Positions 5,369-13,059 of a stretch of 35,592 nucleotides of DNA are shown one piece after another; the stretch's first letter is position 1; each line of letters begins with the position of its first letter. Below the pieces are notes generated by a model that worked only from the letters and a program-made list of their open reading frames with translations, was not told the origin of the DNA and did no database searches. The position numbers and the translations under genes were made by a program. The stretch spans positions 1 to 35,592 of the forward strand of contig JAEEMP010000025.1 of NCBI GenBank assembly GCA_016283275.1, written 5' to 3'. Source of the DNA: Lachnospiraceae bacterium. GTDB taxonomy: Bacteria > Bacillota > Clostridia > Lachnospirales > Lachnospiraceae.

Positions 5369-5748
5369 GTAAACTGTTATCAAGAGCCAAAGTTAATCTG
5401 TTAAATGCGGAATTCAATCGTGTTCATATATCCGAAGATGATGTGTTTCTGGATGCATGCTGCTACCAGCTCCAGCAATCAATAGAGATGTCTTTAAAAT
5501 TTCTCGTAGAAATGACCGGAAATAATTATGCTGAAAATCATGATGTACGCGCGAATCTCAACAAGCTTTCAAAAGCCGGCTTTAACCTGCCGCAGGAAAA
5601 ATCGATTCGCGAAATAGCGTCAACCCTTTATGAATGGGAAACCGAAAGCAGATACCGTGAAAGCTTCACCGCTGCTATTGCAGATGTCGATGAAGCTTTC
5701 AGGATAGCAAAAGAACTGATTGAATTAGCTGAAAAAATGCTTGAATAA
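5365..5748 (+). CDS. HEPN-domain protein, partner of the nucleotidyltransferase
   Basis: 127 aa, all helical. Residues 30-60 (ACCYQLQQSIEMSLKFLVEM) match the HEPN helix usually written as HxxQQAxEKxLKALL, followed by ENHDVRANLNKL (HDL-type segment) and SRYRESF. This is the PF05168-type HEPN fold that pairs with MNT nucleotidyltransferases. The R-x4-6-H ribonuclease motif of HepT toxins is not visible, so RNase activity is doubtful. The start ATG overlaps the preceding stop codon; AAAGGGAA lies upstream inside the first gene. Either toxin of the pair or the non-nuclease subunit of a two-part transferase. Confidence 0.8.
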   Translation: MSKLLSRAKVNLLNAEFNRVHISEDDVFLDACCYQLQQSIEMSLKFLVEMTGNNYAENHDVRANLNKLSKAGFNLPQEKSIREIASTLYEWETESRYRESFTAAIADVDEAFRIAKELIELAEKMLE

Positions 5749-5774
5749 TCCCGTATTTTATACCTTCTTATTTA

Positions 5775-6323
5775 TCAGTCCTCGCCCTTAAGCACGACCG
5801 TTTTATAGTCGTGGTGCACCGCGTCTAAAAACTTTCCGAACACGTCTTCCGTCTTAAGCCTTAAGCTTGAAGTATTTATGCATGGATGGCAGCCCACATA
5901 TTCCGCATCGATCACCTCTTCATCCACAAGGAGCTGTACGTTATTTTCCGTGTCGTTCATAAGACCCATCACACTTACGGAGCCGGGCGTTATATCCAGG
6001 AACTTTTCCATAAACTCTGCCGATGCAAAAGAAAGCCGCGCCGAATTGATCTGCTGCGATATTTCTTTTGTCTTGAATTTTTTATCCTCTTTGATCATCA
6101 AAAGATAAAACCTGTCCTGCTGTCTGTTGCAAAGAAGTAAGTTTTTGCAGATAACGGCCGGATAAAGAGCTTTATCGATCTCCTCACATGCTTCCATTGT
6201 CTCTGCGGGCTCATGATCCACACGCTCATATTCTATCCCGAGCTTATCGAGAAGATCGTATACCCTTATCTCTTTATCCAACCGCCCTTCGGTATTTAAA
6301 GGTCTGCCTTTTTGTAAATCCAT
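5775..6323 (-). CDS. prolyl-tRNA editing deacylase (ProX/YbaK family)
   Basis: 182 aa, full-length for the stand-alone ProXp-ala/PrdX group of the YbaK fold. Seen: ERVDHEPAETMEACEEI near the N-terminus, KNLLLCNRQQDRFYLLMI with the invariant Lys, the SVMGLMND segment, and the substrate-loop signature GCHPCINTSSL. These enzymes hydrolyse Ala (or Cys) mischarged onto tRNA-Pro in trans. AAGGAGT lies 7 nt before the ATG at 6323. It converges with the HEPN gene (27 nt between stop codons) with no clear terminator in between. Confidence 0.85.
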   Translation of the reverse strand: MDLQKGRPLNTEGRLDKEIRVYDLLDKLGIEYERVDHEPAETMEACEEIDKALYPAVICKNLLLCNRQQDRFYLLMIKEDKKFKTKEISQQINSARLSFASAEFMEKFLDITPGSVSVMGLMNDTENNVQLLVDEEVIDAEYVGCHPCINTSSLRLKTEDVFGKFLDAVHHDYKTVVLKGED

Positions 6324-6361
6324 TTGAAACTCCTTCGGAAAAATGCATGCATAATTCCTAT

Positions 6362-7051
6362 TTATCTTGCTGTTTTTCTTTTACCCTTGCCGCGGATCTC
6401 GAAATCAGCCTCGATCTCTTCTTTCCAGTCGCCGTCTTCAAAAACTGCGCAGGCTTCTTTTGATTTGCAGGCACGCACTCTTGATACCGCTTTCGAAAGA
6501 ACACTGTAGTTAAGGGCTGTTCCTGCTTCGTCACAGTTATAGTTGACCGCATGCGATCTTGAGATTCCCATCCTGCCCGCAACTTCTATGGCATCGATAT
6601 TGGCGCCCAGAAAAAGAAACTCCCAGTGATATTTTTCTTTCTGACGCTCGATCATCTTTTTGATCTCCTTGTAGGAGTAGCGGTGGCTTGCATTTTCAAG
6701 CCCGTCTGTCGTGATGATGAAAAGCGTCTTTGCGGGACGGTCCTCTTCTCTTGCATATTTGTGCACGTTACCGATGTGATGGATCGCCTCGCCCAAAGCA
6801 TCCAATAAAGCGGTGCATCCGCCCACATAGTAATCGTCCTCGGTAAGCGGGCTTATGCTGCCTATTTCCTTTCTGTCATGTAAAACCTTGCTGTCGTCCG
6901 AGAAAAGAACGGTCGATACTATCGCCTCGCCGGCTTCCTTCTTCTGCTTTGAAAGCATTGAGTTGAATCCTCCGATGGTGTCCGATTCAAGTCCTCCCAT
7001 GGAGCCGCTTCTGTCAAGGATAAATACGATCTCGGTTAAATTTTCGTTCAT
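6362..7051 (-). CDS. von Willebrand factor A domain protein
   Basis: 229 aa, cytoplasmic, no signal peptide. The complete MIDAS metal site is visible: DRSGS (13-17), the Thr in GGCTALLD, and the Asp in ITTDGLEN. Residues about 185-229 are a basic tail ending KGKRKTAR. VWA proteins mediate metal-dependent protein contacts; this short form is often found beside macro-domain genes in Lachnospiraceae, as here. GGAGG precedes the ATG by about 9 nt. It follows the macro-domain gene by 92 nt, with a hairpin and a -10-like TATAAT (7097-7102) between them. Confidence 0.85.
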   Translation of the reverse strand: MNENLTEIVFILDRSGSMGGLESDTIGGFNSMLSKQKKEAGEAIVSTVLFSDDSKVLHDRKEIGSISPLTEDDYYVGGCTALLDALGEAIHHIGNVHKYAREEDRPAKTLFIITTDGLENASHRYSYKEIKKMIERQKEKYHWEFLFLGANIDAIEVAGRMGISRSHAVNYNCDEAGTALNYSVLSKAVSRVRACKSKEACAVFEDGDWKEEIEADFEIRGKGKRKTAR

Positions 7052-7115
7052 TATAATTACCTCCGTTTTTTGGTGTTTTTGTTTGTTTCTGAGGTAATTA
7101 TATTTTTTTATTTAT

Positions 7116-7137
7116 GCCCTTCGGTCTACCGCCGGGC
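7116..7137. other. hairpin between the macro-domain and VWA genes
   Basis: GCCC-TTC-GGT-CT-ACC-GCC-GGGC can form a stem with an internal loop. On the + strand it is followed by GACTTTTTATT, which looks like a terminator for that strand although no + strand gene lies upstream; on the - strand it is followed by A-rich sequence. Its function is unclear. Confidence 0.35.
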
Positions 7138-7143
7138 GACTTT

Positions 7144-8319
7144 TTATTCTTTTACCTGAGAACCCAGTAACGGCTCCCCGTGTTCAAACAACGCGAAGTT
7201 GATCTCGTTTATATCATAAGCTTCATGCTCGATAAAATACTGCACGATAAGATCCTGTTTACTGCACGGTGAAAGTGCAAGCCCCGCGCGCGAAAGAAGG
7301 TCTTTTGTCTCATCTAAGTTGAGCCTGAGCGCGACCGCAAGCGCAAGCGCCGTTGATTTGCTCGGATTCTTGGTGCTTCCACATTTAAGCTTGGAAAAAG
7401 CCCTCTTATCAAGGTTTGCTTTTTTCTGGACTTCCACGTCCGTCATTTCTTTTGCATCGGCAAAAGAAAAAACAAGCTCCATAAAAGTCTTCTGGATATC
7501 GCTTAAACAGTCATCGAGACTTCGTTTTTTGGCCGGAAGCGCTGCAAGTTCAGGCACACAGGCCTCTTCCTCGTCGGCCACGAAAGTGTCTTCGTCAAAT
7601 TCTGAGGATTTTGCATCCTCATATCTCGGAGCACTGCCGTTAGCCCCTTTTTTCTTTCGAAAGAACGATCTTTCGGATCTTTCGAAAGCGCTGCCGGTCT
7701 TTCGGGGTGCCGCACCCAATAACATCATCGAACTTTGTGAAGCGTAGGGCATGCGGTCTTCGAACGAATACTCCTCTTTGGTCTTTTCCTCCACGAAATT
7801 ATCGTTTATGTAGGAATCGATGTCTCCGTACAGTTCGCTCGACAATGAAAACGTCTTCCCGTCAAAGACCACCAAAAATACTTCCATTTCGTTTTCAGAA
7901 AGGAAAGCTTCTATTTCGGAAAGCGCAAGCCTTAAAGCGATACCCTTCGGAAAGCCGTAACAGCCCGAAGCAAGAAGCGGAAACGCGATGCTTTCTGCTT
8001 CATGCCCGAGCGCAAGCTTAAATGCGGATCGATAGCAGTTTCTTATGATCTCTTCTTCACCGCTTTTACCGTCCGCCCAGGGTGTCCCTACCGTATGGAT
8101 TATATATTTGGCGGGAAGGTCATAGCCCTTTGTTATCGCAGAAGTTCCTTTTGGCATCACGCCGATTTCCCTTCTGTCCATTAAAAGCTTATCCGCGCCC
8201 GCACTTTTATATACGGCACTGTCAAGCCCCGAACCGTATCCCGGTTCCGGATTTGCTGTATTTACGATCGCATCCACATGCATCTTCGTTATATCGTTTC
8301 TAACGATCCTTAACGGCAT
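7144..8319 (-). CDS. macro domain protein with C-terminal helix-turn-helix-like domain
   Basis: 391 aa. Residues 1-160 are a macro (ADP-ribose-binding) domain: RNDITKMHVDAIVNTANP, GYGSGLDSAVYKSAG in place of the usual G-G-G-V-D loop, and FPLLASGCYGFP. Members remove ADP-ribose or O-acetyl-ADP-ribose. Residues about 165-280 are a low-complexity basic/acidic linker. Residues about 280-391 are helical and contain EVQKKANLDKRAFSKLKCG followed by TALALAVALRLNLDETKDLL, an XRE-like HTH arrangement common in this lineage. AAAGGGG precedes the ATG at 8319, which lies 20 nt after the hydrolase stop codon, so the two are probably one operon. This could be a regulator sensing ADP-ribose-type ligands (inference). 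Confidence 0.8.
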   Translation of the reverse strand: MPLRIVRNDITKMHVDAIVNTANPEPGYGSGLDSAVYKSAGADKLLMDRREIGVMPKGTSAITKGYDLPAKYIIHTVGTPWADGKSGEEEIIRNCYRSAFKLALGHEAESIAFPLLASGCYGFPKGIALRLALSEIEAFLSENEMEVFLVVFDGKTFSLSSELYGDIDSYINDNFVEEKTKEEYSFEDRMPYASQSSMMLLGAAPRKTGSAFERSERSFFRKKKGANGSAPRYEDAKSSEFDEDTFVADEEEACVPELAALPAKKRSLDDCLSDIQKTFMELVFSFADAKEMTDVEVQKKANLDKRAFSKLKCGSTKNPSKSTALALAVALRLNLDETKDLLSRAGLALSPCSKQDLIVQYFIEHEAYDINEINFALFEHGEPLLGSQVKE

Positions 8320-8339
8320 TTTTCTTTCCCCTTTATAAG

Positions 8340-9902
8340 TTATTTTCCAAGTTTTCTTATGATATCGGCAACTTCTTTGGGCTTATCCGCCTGCGGAGTA
8401 TGCCCGCAGCCTTTGATCTCATAAAAGGCTTTATCGGGTGCGGTAATATCCTCGCAATATTCTTTTGCAAGCGATCTCTCACAGATAAAGTCCATCTCTC
8501 CGCTTATAAAATACATCGGAACCTTAAACTCTGTGCCGCAGGCCCTCACGTCATTCATCTTTTCCATAAAATCGATAAGACTTTTACAGTTTTTGAACAG
8601 CTTCTCAACAGAAGCATTGTCGATGAACATCCATCTCATATCATCGATGCCCAGATAAGGCGAAAATGCACCACGCAAAGTGGCCTTTTCCGGAACATCG
8701 GGGACATTGTACGGTCCCGTAAAGTTCCTTAACGCAAGCATATTAAGCATGCTCGGCTCGCTCTGATAAACCTTTAATGCTTCCTCGATCTTTGATGTAT
8801 CGTCGCCCGCTTCTTTTGCCACCTTAATGGCATGGTCGGCAGCCAGCACTTCGCCTTTTCTAAAGCTTACATACTGGCCTATGCAGATCGTTTTATCGAT
8901 CTTCTCGGGATGGTCAAAAGAATAACGTACGGCAAGCAAGCTTCCCCATGAATGGCCGAGGATGGTAACCTTGTCCTCATCGAATCTTTCGCAGGCGTAA
9001 TCTACCAAAGCGTCAATATCTTCAAACAGCTGCTTGGGAGTCGCGGTCTTATTGTCGGGATCAAAAGCCCGGTTTCTGTAAAAAGTCCTCCCGCATCCCC
9101 TCTGATCCCATGTTATATAGGTATAGTCGTCAAGAAGATAGTCCATATACGCATAATCCATCGATCCGTCAGGACCTCCGGGCCCGCCGTGCAAAAGGAT
9201 GATCACAGGATTATCAATATCTCTTCCCATTACCCTTATATACTGTTCCTGCCCGTTCAACTCGATATATTTGTCTTCGAAGACAGGGTTCTTTGCACCG
9301 GCAAATGCCTTTATAAATCTTGCATTCCTGTATCCGAAATATCCGATAAAAGCAAGCACGAGTGCACATCCTGCGATAGCGAAAAACCACTTTATCAGCC
9401 TTATCGGAAGCTTTCTTTTCTTTTTGGGAATGACTTCATTTTTATGCATTACATGTATGCCGATATGCCCTATCCCGAGTATGGTCACCGCAAAAAGAAG
9501 TATCCCGTTTGCCCCGTAAAGTCCCAGGAAAAAGAACGCTATCACCGGAAGCGTCGCGCCCGCAACAGGCACTAAAAGAAACGAAGAATAATAGTCGCTC
9601 ATCGTCTTTTCGCTTTTAAAATAGCGGATCCAGTAAAGCTCATAGCATACCATGCAAAAGAACGATATGAAAAGCAGGATGAGCGAAGGTTTGCGGTTCA
9701 TATCAATATTAAGATCCTTAAAAATGAGCACGAGCGTTGTGACAAGAACCTGCCCCGTACGTTCAAACATAAGAAGGACCTTGTTTTCTTTTACCACCGC
9801 TTCTTCATAGCCCGACGGCTTGTTCTTTGTCCAGATGATATTGGGGACAAAAAGCATGATAAGCCAGATAAGTCCTATATATGAAAAGCCAAAATGAAAC
9901 AT
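8340..9902 (-). CDS. membrane-anchored alpha/beta hydrolase, proline iminopeptidase-like
   Basis: 520 aa. Residues 1-195 contain about five or six membrane helices, closed by the basic stretch PKKKRKLPIRLIK and one more helix. Residues about 205-520 are an S33-like alpha/beta hydrolase: oxyanion motif HGGPGGPDGS, TWDQRGCGRT, nucleophile elbow GHSWGS, and catalytic His in GCGHTPQADKP. The family includes proline iminopeptidases and esterases; the substrate is unknown. The fused membrane part probably places the hydrolase on the outer face, because the helices precede it and no lipobox is seen. AAGGGA precedes ATG 9902. Upstream of the macro-domain gene in the same operon. Confidence 0.8.
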   Translation of the reverse strand: MFHFGFSYIGLIWLIMLFVPNIIWTKNKPSGYEEAVVKENKVLLMFERTGQVLVTTLVLIFKDLNIDMNRKPSLILLFISFFCMVCYELYWIRYFKSEKTMSDYYSSFLLVPVAGATLPVIAFFFLGLYGANGILLFAVTILGIGHIGIHVMHKNEVIPKKKRKLPIRLIKWFFAIAGCALVLAFIGYFGYRNARFIKAFAGAKNPVFEDKYIELNGQEQYIRVMGRDIDNPVIILLHGGPGGPDGSMDYAYMDYLLDDYTYITWDQRGCGRTFYRNRAFDPDNKTATPKQLFEDIDALVDYACERFDEDKVTILGHSWGSLLAVRYSFDHPEKIDKTICIGQYVSFRKGEVLAADHAIKVAKEAGDDTSKIEEALKVYQSEPSMLNMLALRNFTGPYNVPDVPEKATLRGAFSPYLGIDDMRWMFIDNASVEKLFKNCKSLIDFMEKMNDVRACGTEFKVPMYFISGEMDFICERSLAKEYCEDITAPDKAFYEIKGCGHTPQADKPKEVADIIRKLGK

Positions 9903-9993
9903 TGTGATCTTATCCCTTCCCGAATTTTTCCTCTCTCCTGAGGCTTCCGGCAGAAAATGTGCCGGCGGCGTGGCCTTCCGGCAGATCTACGGT

Positions 9994-10215
9994 CTAAAAC
10001 ATGTGAATATCCCCTTTGATGCCGTAGCTTGCTTTGAATTCTTCAATATCCTTTTTATCTTTTATAAGCATGACCTCATGGAAAATGCCCGAGTTTTTTT
10101 CCTTAAACCCCGCCACCATATCGCGATTACAGGTGTTCGCATGGATAAAAGGCACCTCGGTCTCAGGGTTGTACGGGTATTTTTCGGCGTGTGTTTTTTT
10201 CTTAAAAAGTGACAT
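9994..10215 (-). CDS. small conserved hypothetical protein
   Basis: 73 aa beginning MSLFKKKTHAEKYPYNPETE, with one Cys and the core TCNRDMVAGFKEKNSGIFHE. No membrane segment. I recognise the style of a small protein common in Lachnospiraceae but know no function. GGAGGG (10221-10226) lies 5 nt before the ATG. It sits 58 nt after the (alpha/alpha)6 enzyme gene, same strand. The 91 nt downstream contain a CCGGCA/TGCCGG hairpin (about 9948-9966). Confidence 0.7.
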   Translation of the reverse strand: MSLFKKKTHAEKYPYNPETEVPFIHANTCNRDMVAGFKEKNSGIFHEVMLIKDKKDIEEFKASYGIKGDIHMF

Positions 10216-10273
10216 TGATGCCCTCCGGATCTTACTTAACTGAACGCGTAATTGCCCCCTCTGTCAAAATTTT

Positions 10274-12283
10274 TTATTCCATGACCGGCACAAGTCCCTC
10301 TATGATGCTTGCCGATGCCCAGGGCATCAATGCAAACCATGTCGATGCGGGGCTTTTATCCGGCCATTTTTCCGTAAGCAGTCCCTCGCAGAAGCAGTAG
10401 CGCTCCGACATCCAGCCGGGCTTACCGTAGCCGTATTCTTTGTCATAGGTGTTGAAAGTCTGCAGGCCCCAGCCTATGGTATCGTTTGATCTGTCCTCGA
10501 TATACCGGTCTTTTGTGCGTTCCGCGCAGTATTTCATTTCTTCAACGATCGTTGATGACATCGGATGGATATGCGGATTTGCGGTGGATGTGATGCTGCC
10601 GCCCGAGCTCGACCACCCTATGCTCTTTAGCGGTTCGACCATGACCGGAGTGTTATAACCGAGTTTAAAAGAAACCTCGTAGAGGATCGCATCGCGAAGT
10701 CTTTCAAGATACTTGTCATCACCGGTGATCTCATGTAAAAGCCTTACCGCCCTTATATAGGCAAGTATGCCCTCATCATCCACGGCCTTATCGGTATCAA
10801 GCGGGCCGCCGTAACACTCGACTTTCCGTACGAAAGTCTCGAAATAGTGCTCTTCGCTTTTCTTCATGCCCTCAAGATATTCCGTATCTTTTGTAATATA
10901 TGTGTATATCGCGGTCGCAGCCAGACACCACGCCCCGCCCATCGAATCGTATTCAAGTCCCGCGCCGGTCTTCTCCGACATGGAAAACGGATATTCACCG
11001 TCCGAGTTCTTTTCCCTTTCAAATCTGTCTATGACTCTTTTGGCAAAAGAACACCAGTCATCGTGCTCTGCGCCAAGCTCACGCTTTTCGTAAAGATATG
11101 CCTTCAATATGTAATAGACCGCCTGACCGTTTAAATAACCGCAGTGTCCTCCGGTGTGCATGCCGTCATACCACCAGCCTCTCACCGACCATACACCGTC
11201 CTTTACCGCATCAAAAAGAAGACCCGACGAAGGGTTTAAAGCGTGAGAAAGCACCTCTTCGATAAAGCTTAAGCTCTGCTTACGGGCGGTCTCGTCCTTA
11301 AGCTTTAAAGCCGCCATAAGCATCGGAACTGCTACAGAAAGGCCGTTTGTCCAGGTAAGCGAACCGATCTTGTTCTCAAGCGCTCCGCCCGGTCTGTCAT
11401 ACACAAAACCGGTATACATATGCTCATCTTCAAGCCATGCCTCATCGCGGATCGCGGCAGAAAGAAGGCTTACCGCACGTTTCGGAGTCATACCGTCGAT
11501 CGTGCGCGGGGGCTGTCTGAACGCATAATAAGCGTGCTCAATGGCTTTGTGGACTCCACGCTCATCTTTCGCTTCATGATCATATACAAAGATCGTAAAA
11601 GTCTTGCTCTCCCCTACGCCCAAAGTTATGGAATTGTCGGTTGCAAGCGGCGTTCTTTCAAGTACTGTCGCGGTCTGTACAAAAAGCCACGGGGCATTTT
11701 CATATCCTAATGTATATCCCGCATATGCACCCAAAGCTCCGCCTTTTCCGTTTATAAGTCCGCAGGAAAAACCGCAGAAACGATAAAAATGTTCCTGCGA
11801 GACCGGTCTTTTCATATCTGATTGAGTATAGTTTCCGGCTTCGCCCACAAGGTAAGGTGCTGCGGCTATGCCAAATACCCGGCCCTCATCGTATATAAGG
11901 CTTACAGGCTCCGCAAGCCTGTCGCTCCTTGTCATGAAAAAGTCGGATTCCGGCATTCCTTTGGGCTCCTTCTTTAACCTTGGAAAAGCCTTTCTGCCTG
12001 TCGAAGGAGCATCGGCACGATTGTTGCCGTACATATATCCCGGCATAAAAACCTTCGGGTTTTTGCACTCACGTATGACTTTTATGTGTATGACACCTTC
12101 AAAGACAGTGTCAGAAGTGTTTTTAAAACTTAGTTTGAAACATTCTATCCCGCTATTAAGACCGTCAAATGCGACATTGCTCTTCTCAACAACCGTTACA
12201 TCTATTCCTTCGCTTTCGGCCGAATTATACTTTTCCGGGCTCCCGGCCCTCCTCGCTTCAAAGTTTAACATCAACCCATCCAT
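10274..12283 (-). CDS. (alpha/alpha)6-barrel glycosidase-like protein
   Basis: 669 aa, no signal peptide. Residues 1-270 look like a beta-rich N-terminal domain; about 280-669 are helical with repeated aromatic and Gly-rich loops (RGWWYDGMHTGGHCGYLNGQ, EYDSMGGAWCLAATAIY, STANPHIHPMSSTIVEEM), as in six-hairpin glycosidases and related unsaturated-uronyl or cellobiose-type enzymes. I cannot assign a GH family. AAGGAG lies 9 nt before the ATG; a second Met at residue 5 is less likely. Intracellular location and a nearby beta-glucoside locus suggest oligosaccharide processing, which is inference. No close pairing with a transporter is seen. Confidence 0.65.
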   Translation of the reverse strand: MDGLMLNFEARRAGSPEKYNSAESEGIDVTVVEKSNVAFDGLNSGIECFKLSFKNTSDTVFEGVIHIKVIRECKNPKVFMPGYMYGNNRADAPSTGRKAFPRLKKEPKGMPESDFFMTRSDRLAEPVSLIYDEGRVFGIAAAPYLVGEAGNYTQSDMKRPVSQEHFYRFCGFSCGLINGKGGALGAYAGYTLGYENAPWLFVQTATVLERTPLATDNSITLGVGESKTFTIFVYDHEAKDERGVHKAIEHAYYAFRQPPRTIDGMTPKRAVSLLSAAIRDEAWLEDEHMYTGFVYDRPGGALENKIGSLTWTNGLSVAVPMLMAALKLKDETARKQSLSFIEEVLSHALNPSSGLLFDAVKDGVWSVRGWWYDGMHTGGHCGYLNGQAVYYILKAYLYEKRELGAEHDDWCSFAKRVIDRFEREKNSDGEYPFSMSEKTGAGLEYDSMGGAWCLAATAIYTYITKDTEYLEGMKKSEEHYFETFVRKVECYGGPLDTDKAVDDEGILAYIRAVRLLHEITGDDKYLERLRDAILYEVSFKLGYNTPVMVEPLKSIGWSSSGGSITSTANPHIHPMSSTIVEEMKYCAERTKDRYIEDRSNDTIGWGLQTFNTYDKEYGYGKPGWMSERYCFCEGLLTEKWPDKSPASTWFALMPWASASIIEGLVPVME

Positions 12284-12336
12284 TACAGTTTTCTCCTTCT
12301 TCTCTTGTAGAAGTTTCTATTTCGGGGATCATAGCA

Positions 12337-12561
12337 TCAGCCCTTCACTCTTCCCGCGATATATTCAGCGTTGATCTCCCAAAGTTCTTTTTCGCCGTCG
12401 ATATACGGCTGATAGAATGTTTCGGTGCGCCCGCCGCCGATATTGTCGCATCCGTTGCAGAACTGGCACTCCTGCCCGCAAACTTCCAGCGATTTATTAA
12501 CAATCCTCATACGCTCTTCCCGAGTCGTATCTTTGATCAATAAGGATTTGAATTCTTCCAT
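12337..12561 (-). CDS. small Cys-rich protein, possible metal-binding
   Basis: 74 aa. Four cysteines cluster at residues 28-38 in CGQECQFCNGCDN (C-x3-C-x2-C-x2-C), a possible zinc or iron-sulphur site, followed by GGGRTETFYQPYIDGEKEL. Helical N-terminus. I know no function; similar small Cys-cluster proteins are frequent in Lachnospiraceae. GAGGGG precedes the ATG at 12561. It is upstream of the (alpha/alpha)6 enzyme with a 53-nt gap and may share its transcript. Confidence 0.7.
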   Translation of the reverse strand: MEEFKSLLIKDTTREERMRIVNKSLEVCGQECQFCNGCDNIGGGRTETFYQPYIDGEKELWEINAEYIAGRVKG

Positions 12562-12590
12562 GTTTTTCCCCTCAAATCTAAAGCAAGTGG

Positions 12591-12845
12591 TTTTACCCTC
12601 AGGATGTTACAAAACCGATATCTGTGAGGGTAAGTTCTCATGCCGTTACCCTCAGCCAAAGAGATTTCCGTGATCTCGAGGGTAAATGCAAGTGGGTTTT
12701 ACCCTCAGGATGTTACAAAACCGGCTCCCGTGAGGGTAAGCTCTCATGCCGTTACCCTCAACCAAAGAGATTTCCGTGATCTCGAGGGTAAATGCAAGTG
12801 GGTTTTACCCTCAGAATGTTACAAAACCGGCTCCCGTGAGGGTAA
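12591..12845. repeat. 106-bp tandem repeat (2.4 copies) carrying five hairpins
   Basis: Units start at about 12591, 12697 and 12803 (period 106 bp). Each contains two stems with the same arms, TTACCCTCA and TGAGGGTAA or GAGGGTAA. The five hairpins are 12593-12633, 12646-12685, 12699-12739, 12752-12791 and 12805-12845, with stems of 8-9 bp and loops of 23-24 bp. The loops alternate between a GATGTTACAAAACC type and a CAAAGAGATTTCCGTGAT type. No coding potential is seen. It may be a miniature or degenerate mobile repeat, or an array of binding sites. Confidence 0.85.
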
Positions 12846-12850
12846 AGCCT

Positions 12851-12946
12851 GAATTATGTCACCCGTAAGCAGGCCTAATCCCGAATTATGTCAACCTTAG
12901 GCAACTCTGGTTCTGAATTATGTCAACCGTAAGCGCGCCCCGGGCT
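12851..12946. repeat. 32-bp-phased GAATTATGTCAACC repeat, three copies
   Basis: GAATTATGTCA(A/C)CC begins at 12851, 12883 and 12915, exactly 32 bp apart; the remaining bases of each unit are poorly conserved (CGTAAGC is shared by the first and third). The period equals that of the array at 2864. Arrays like this occur at the ends of IS21-type elements, where several transposase-binding repeats lie in line; no transposase gene is present here. Confidence 0.7.
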
Positions 12947-12973
12947 CCACGATCAGCCCCTCAGCCCCCAAAC

Positions 12974-13057
12974 TTCTAAAATCTCCCGATGTGCGCCTTT
13001 TCTCATCTTTCATAGTTCTAAAATCGCCCGGTGTGCGCCTTCTCTCATCTTTCATAG
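12974..13057. repeat. 42-bp tandem duplication beside the LRR gene stop
   Basis: Two copies (12974-13015 and 13016-13057) beginning TTCTAAAAT and ending CATCTTTCATAG, differing at a few positions. The second copy ends 2 nt before the LRR gene stop codon. On the - strand the period is 14 codons and stays open, but there is no ribosome-binding site, so I treat it as non-coding. Confidence 0.75.
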
Positions 13058-13059
13058 GG

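Noticed and set aside
8952-9575. 207-aa + strand open frame
   Set aside because: It lies wholly opposite the membrane-anchored hydrolase gene, whose domains and start signal are convincing.
9945-9985. Terminator in the gap before the alpha/beta hydrolase gene
   Set aside because: CCGGCA/TGCCGG can pair but no T-run follows in either direction.
12920-13055. Small - strand frame made of two 14-codon repeats
   Set aside because: No ribosome-binding site or promoter, and it runs into the 32-bp-phased repeats; more likely non-coding duplication.
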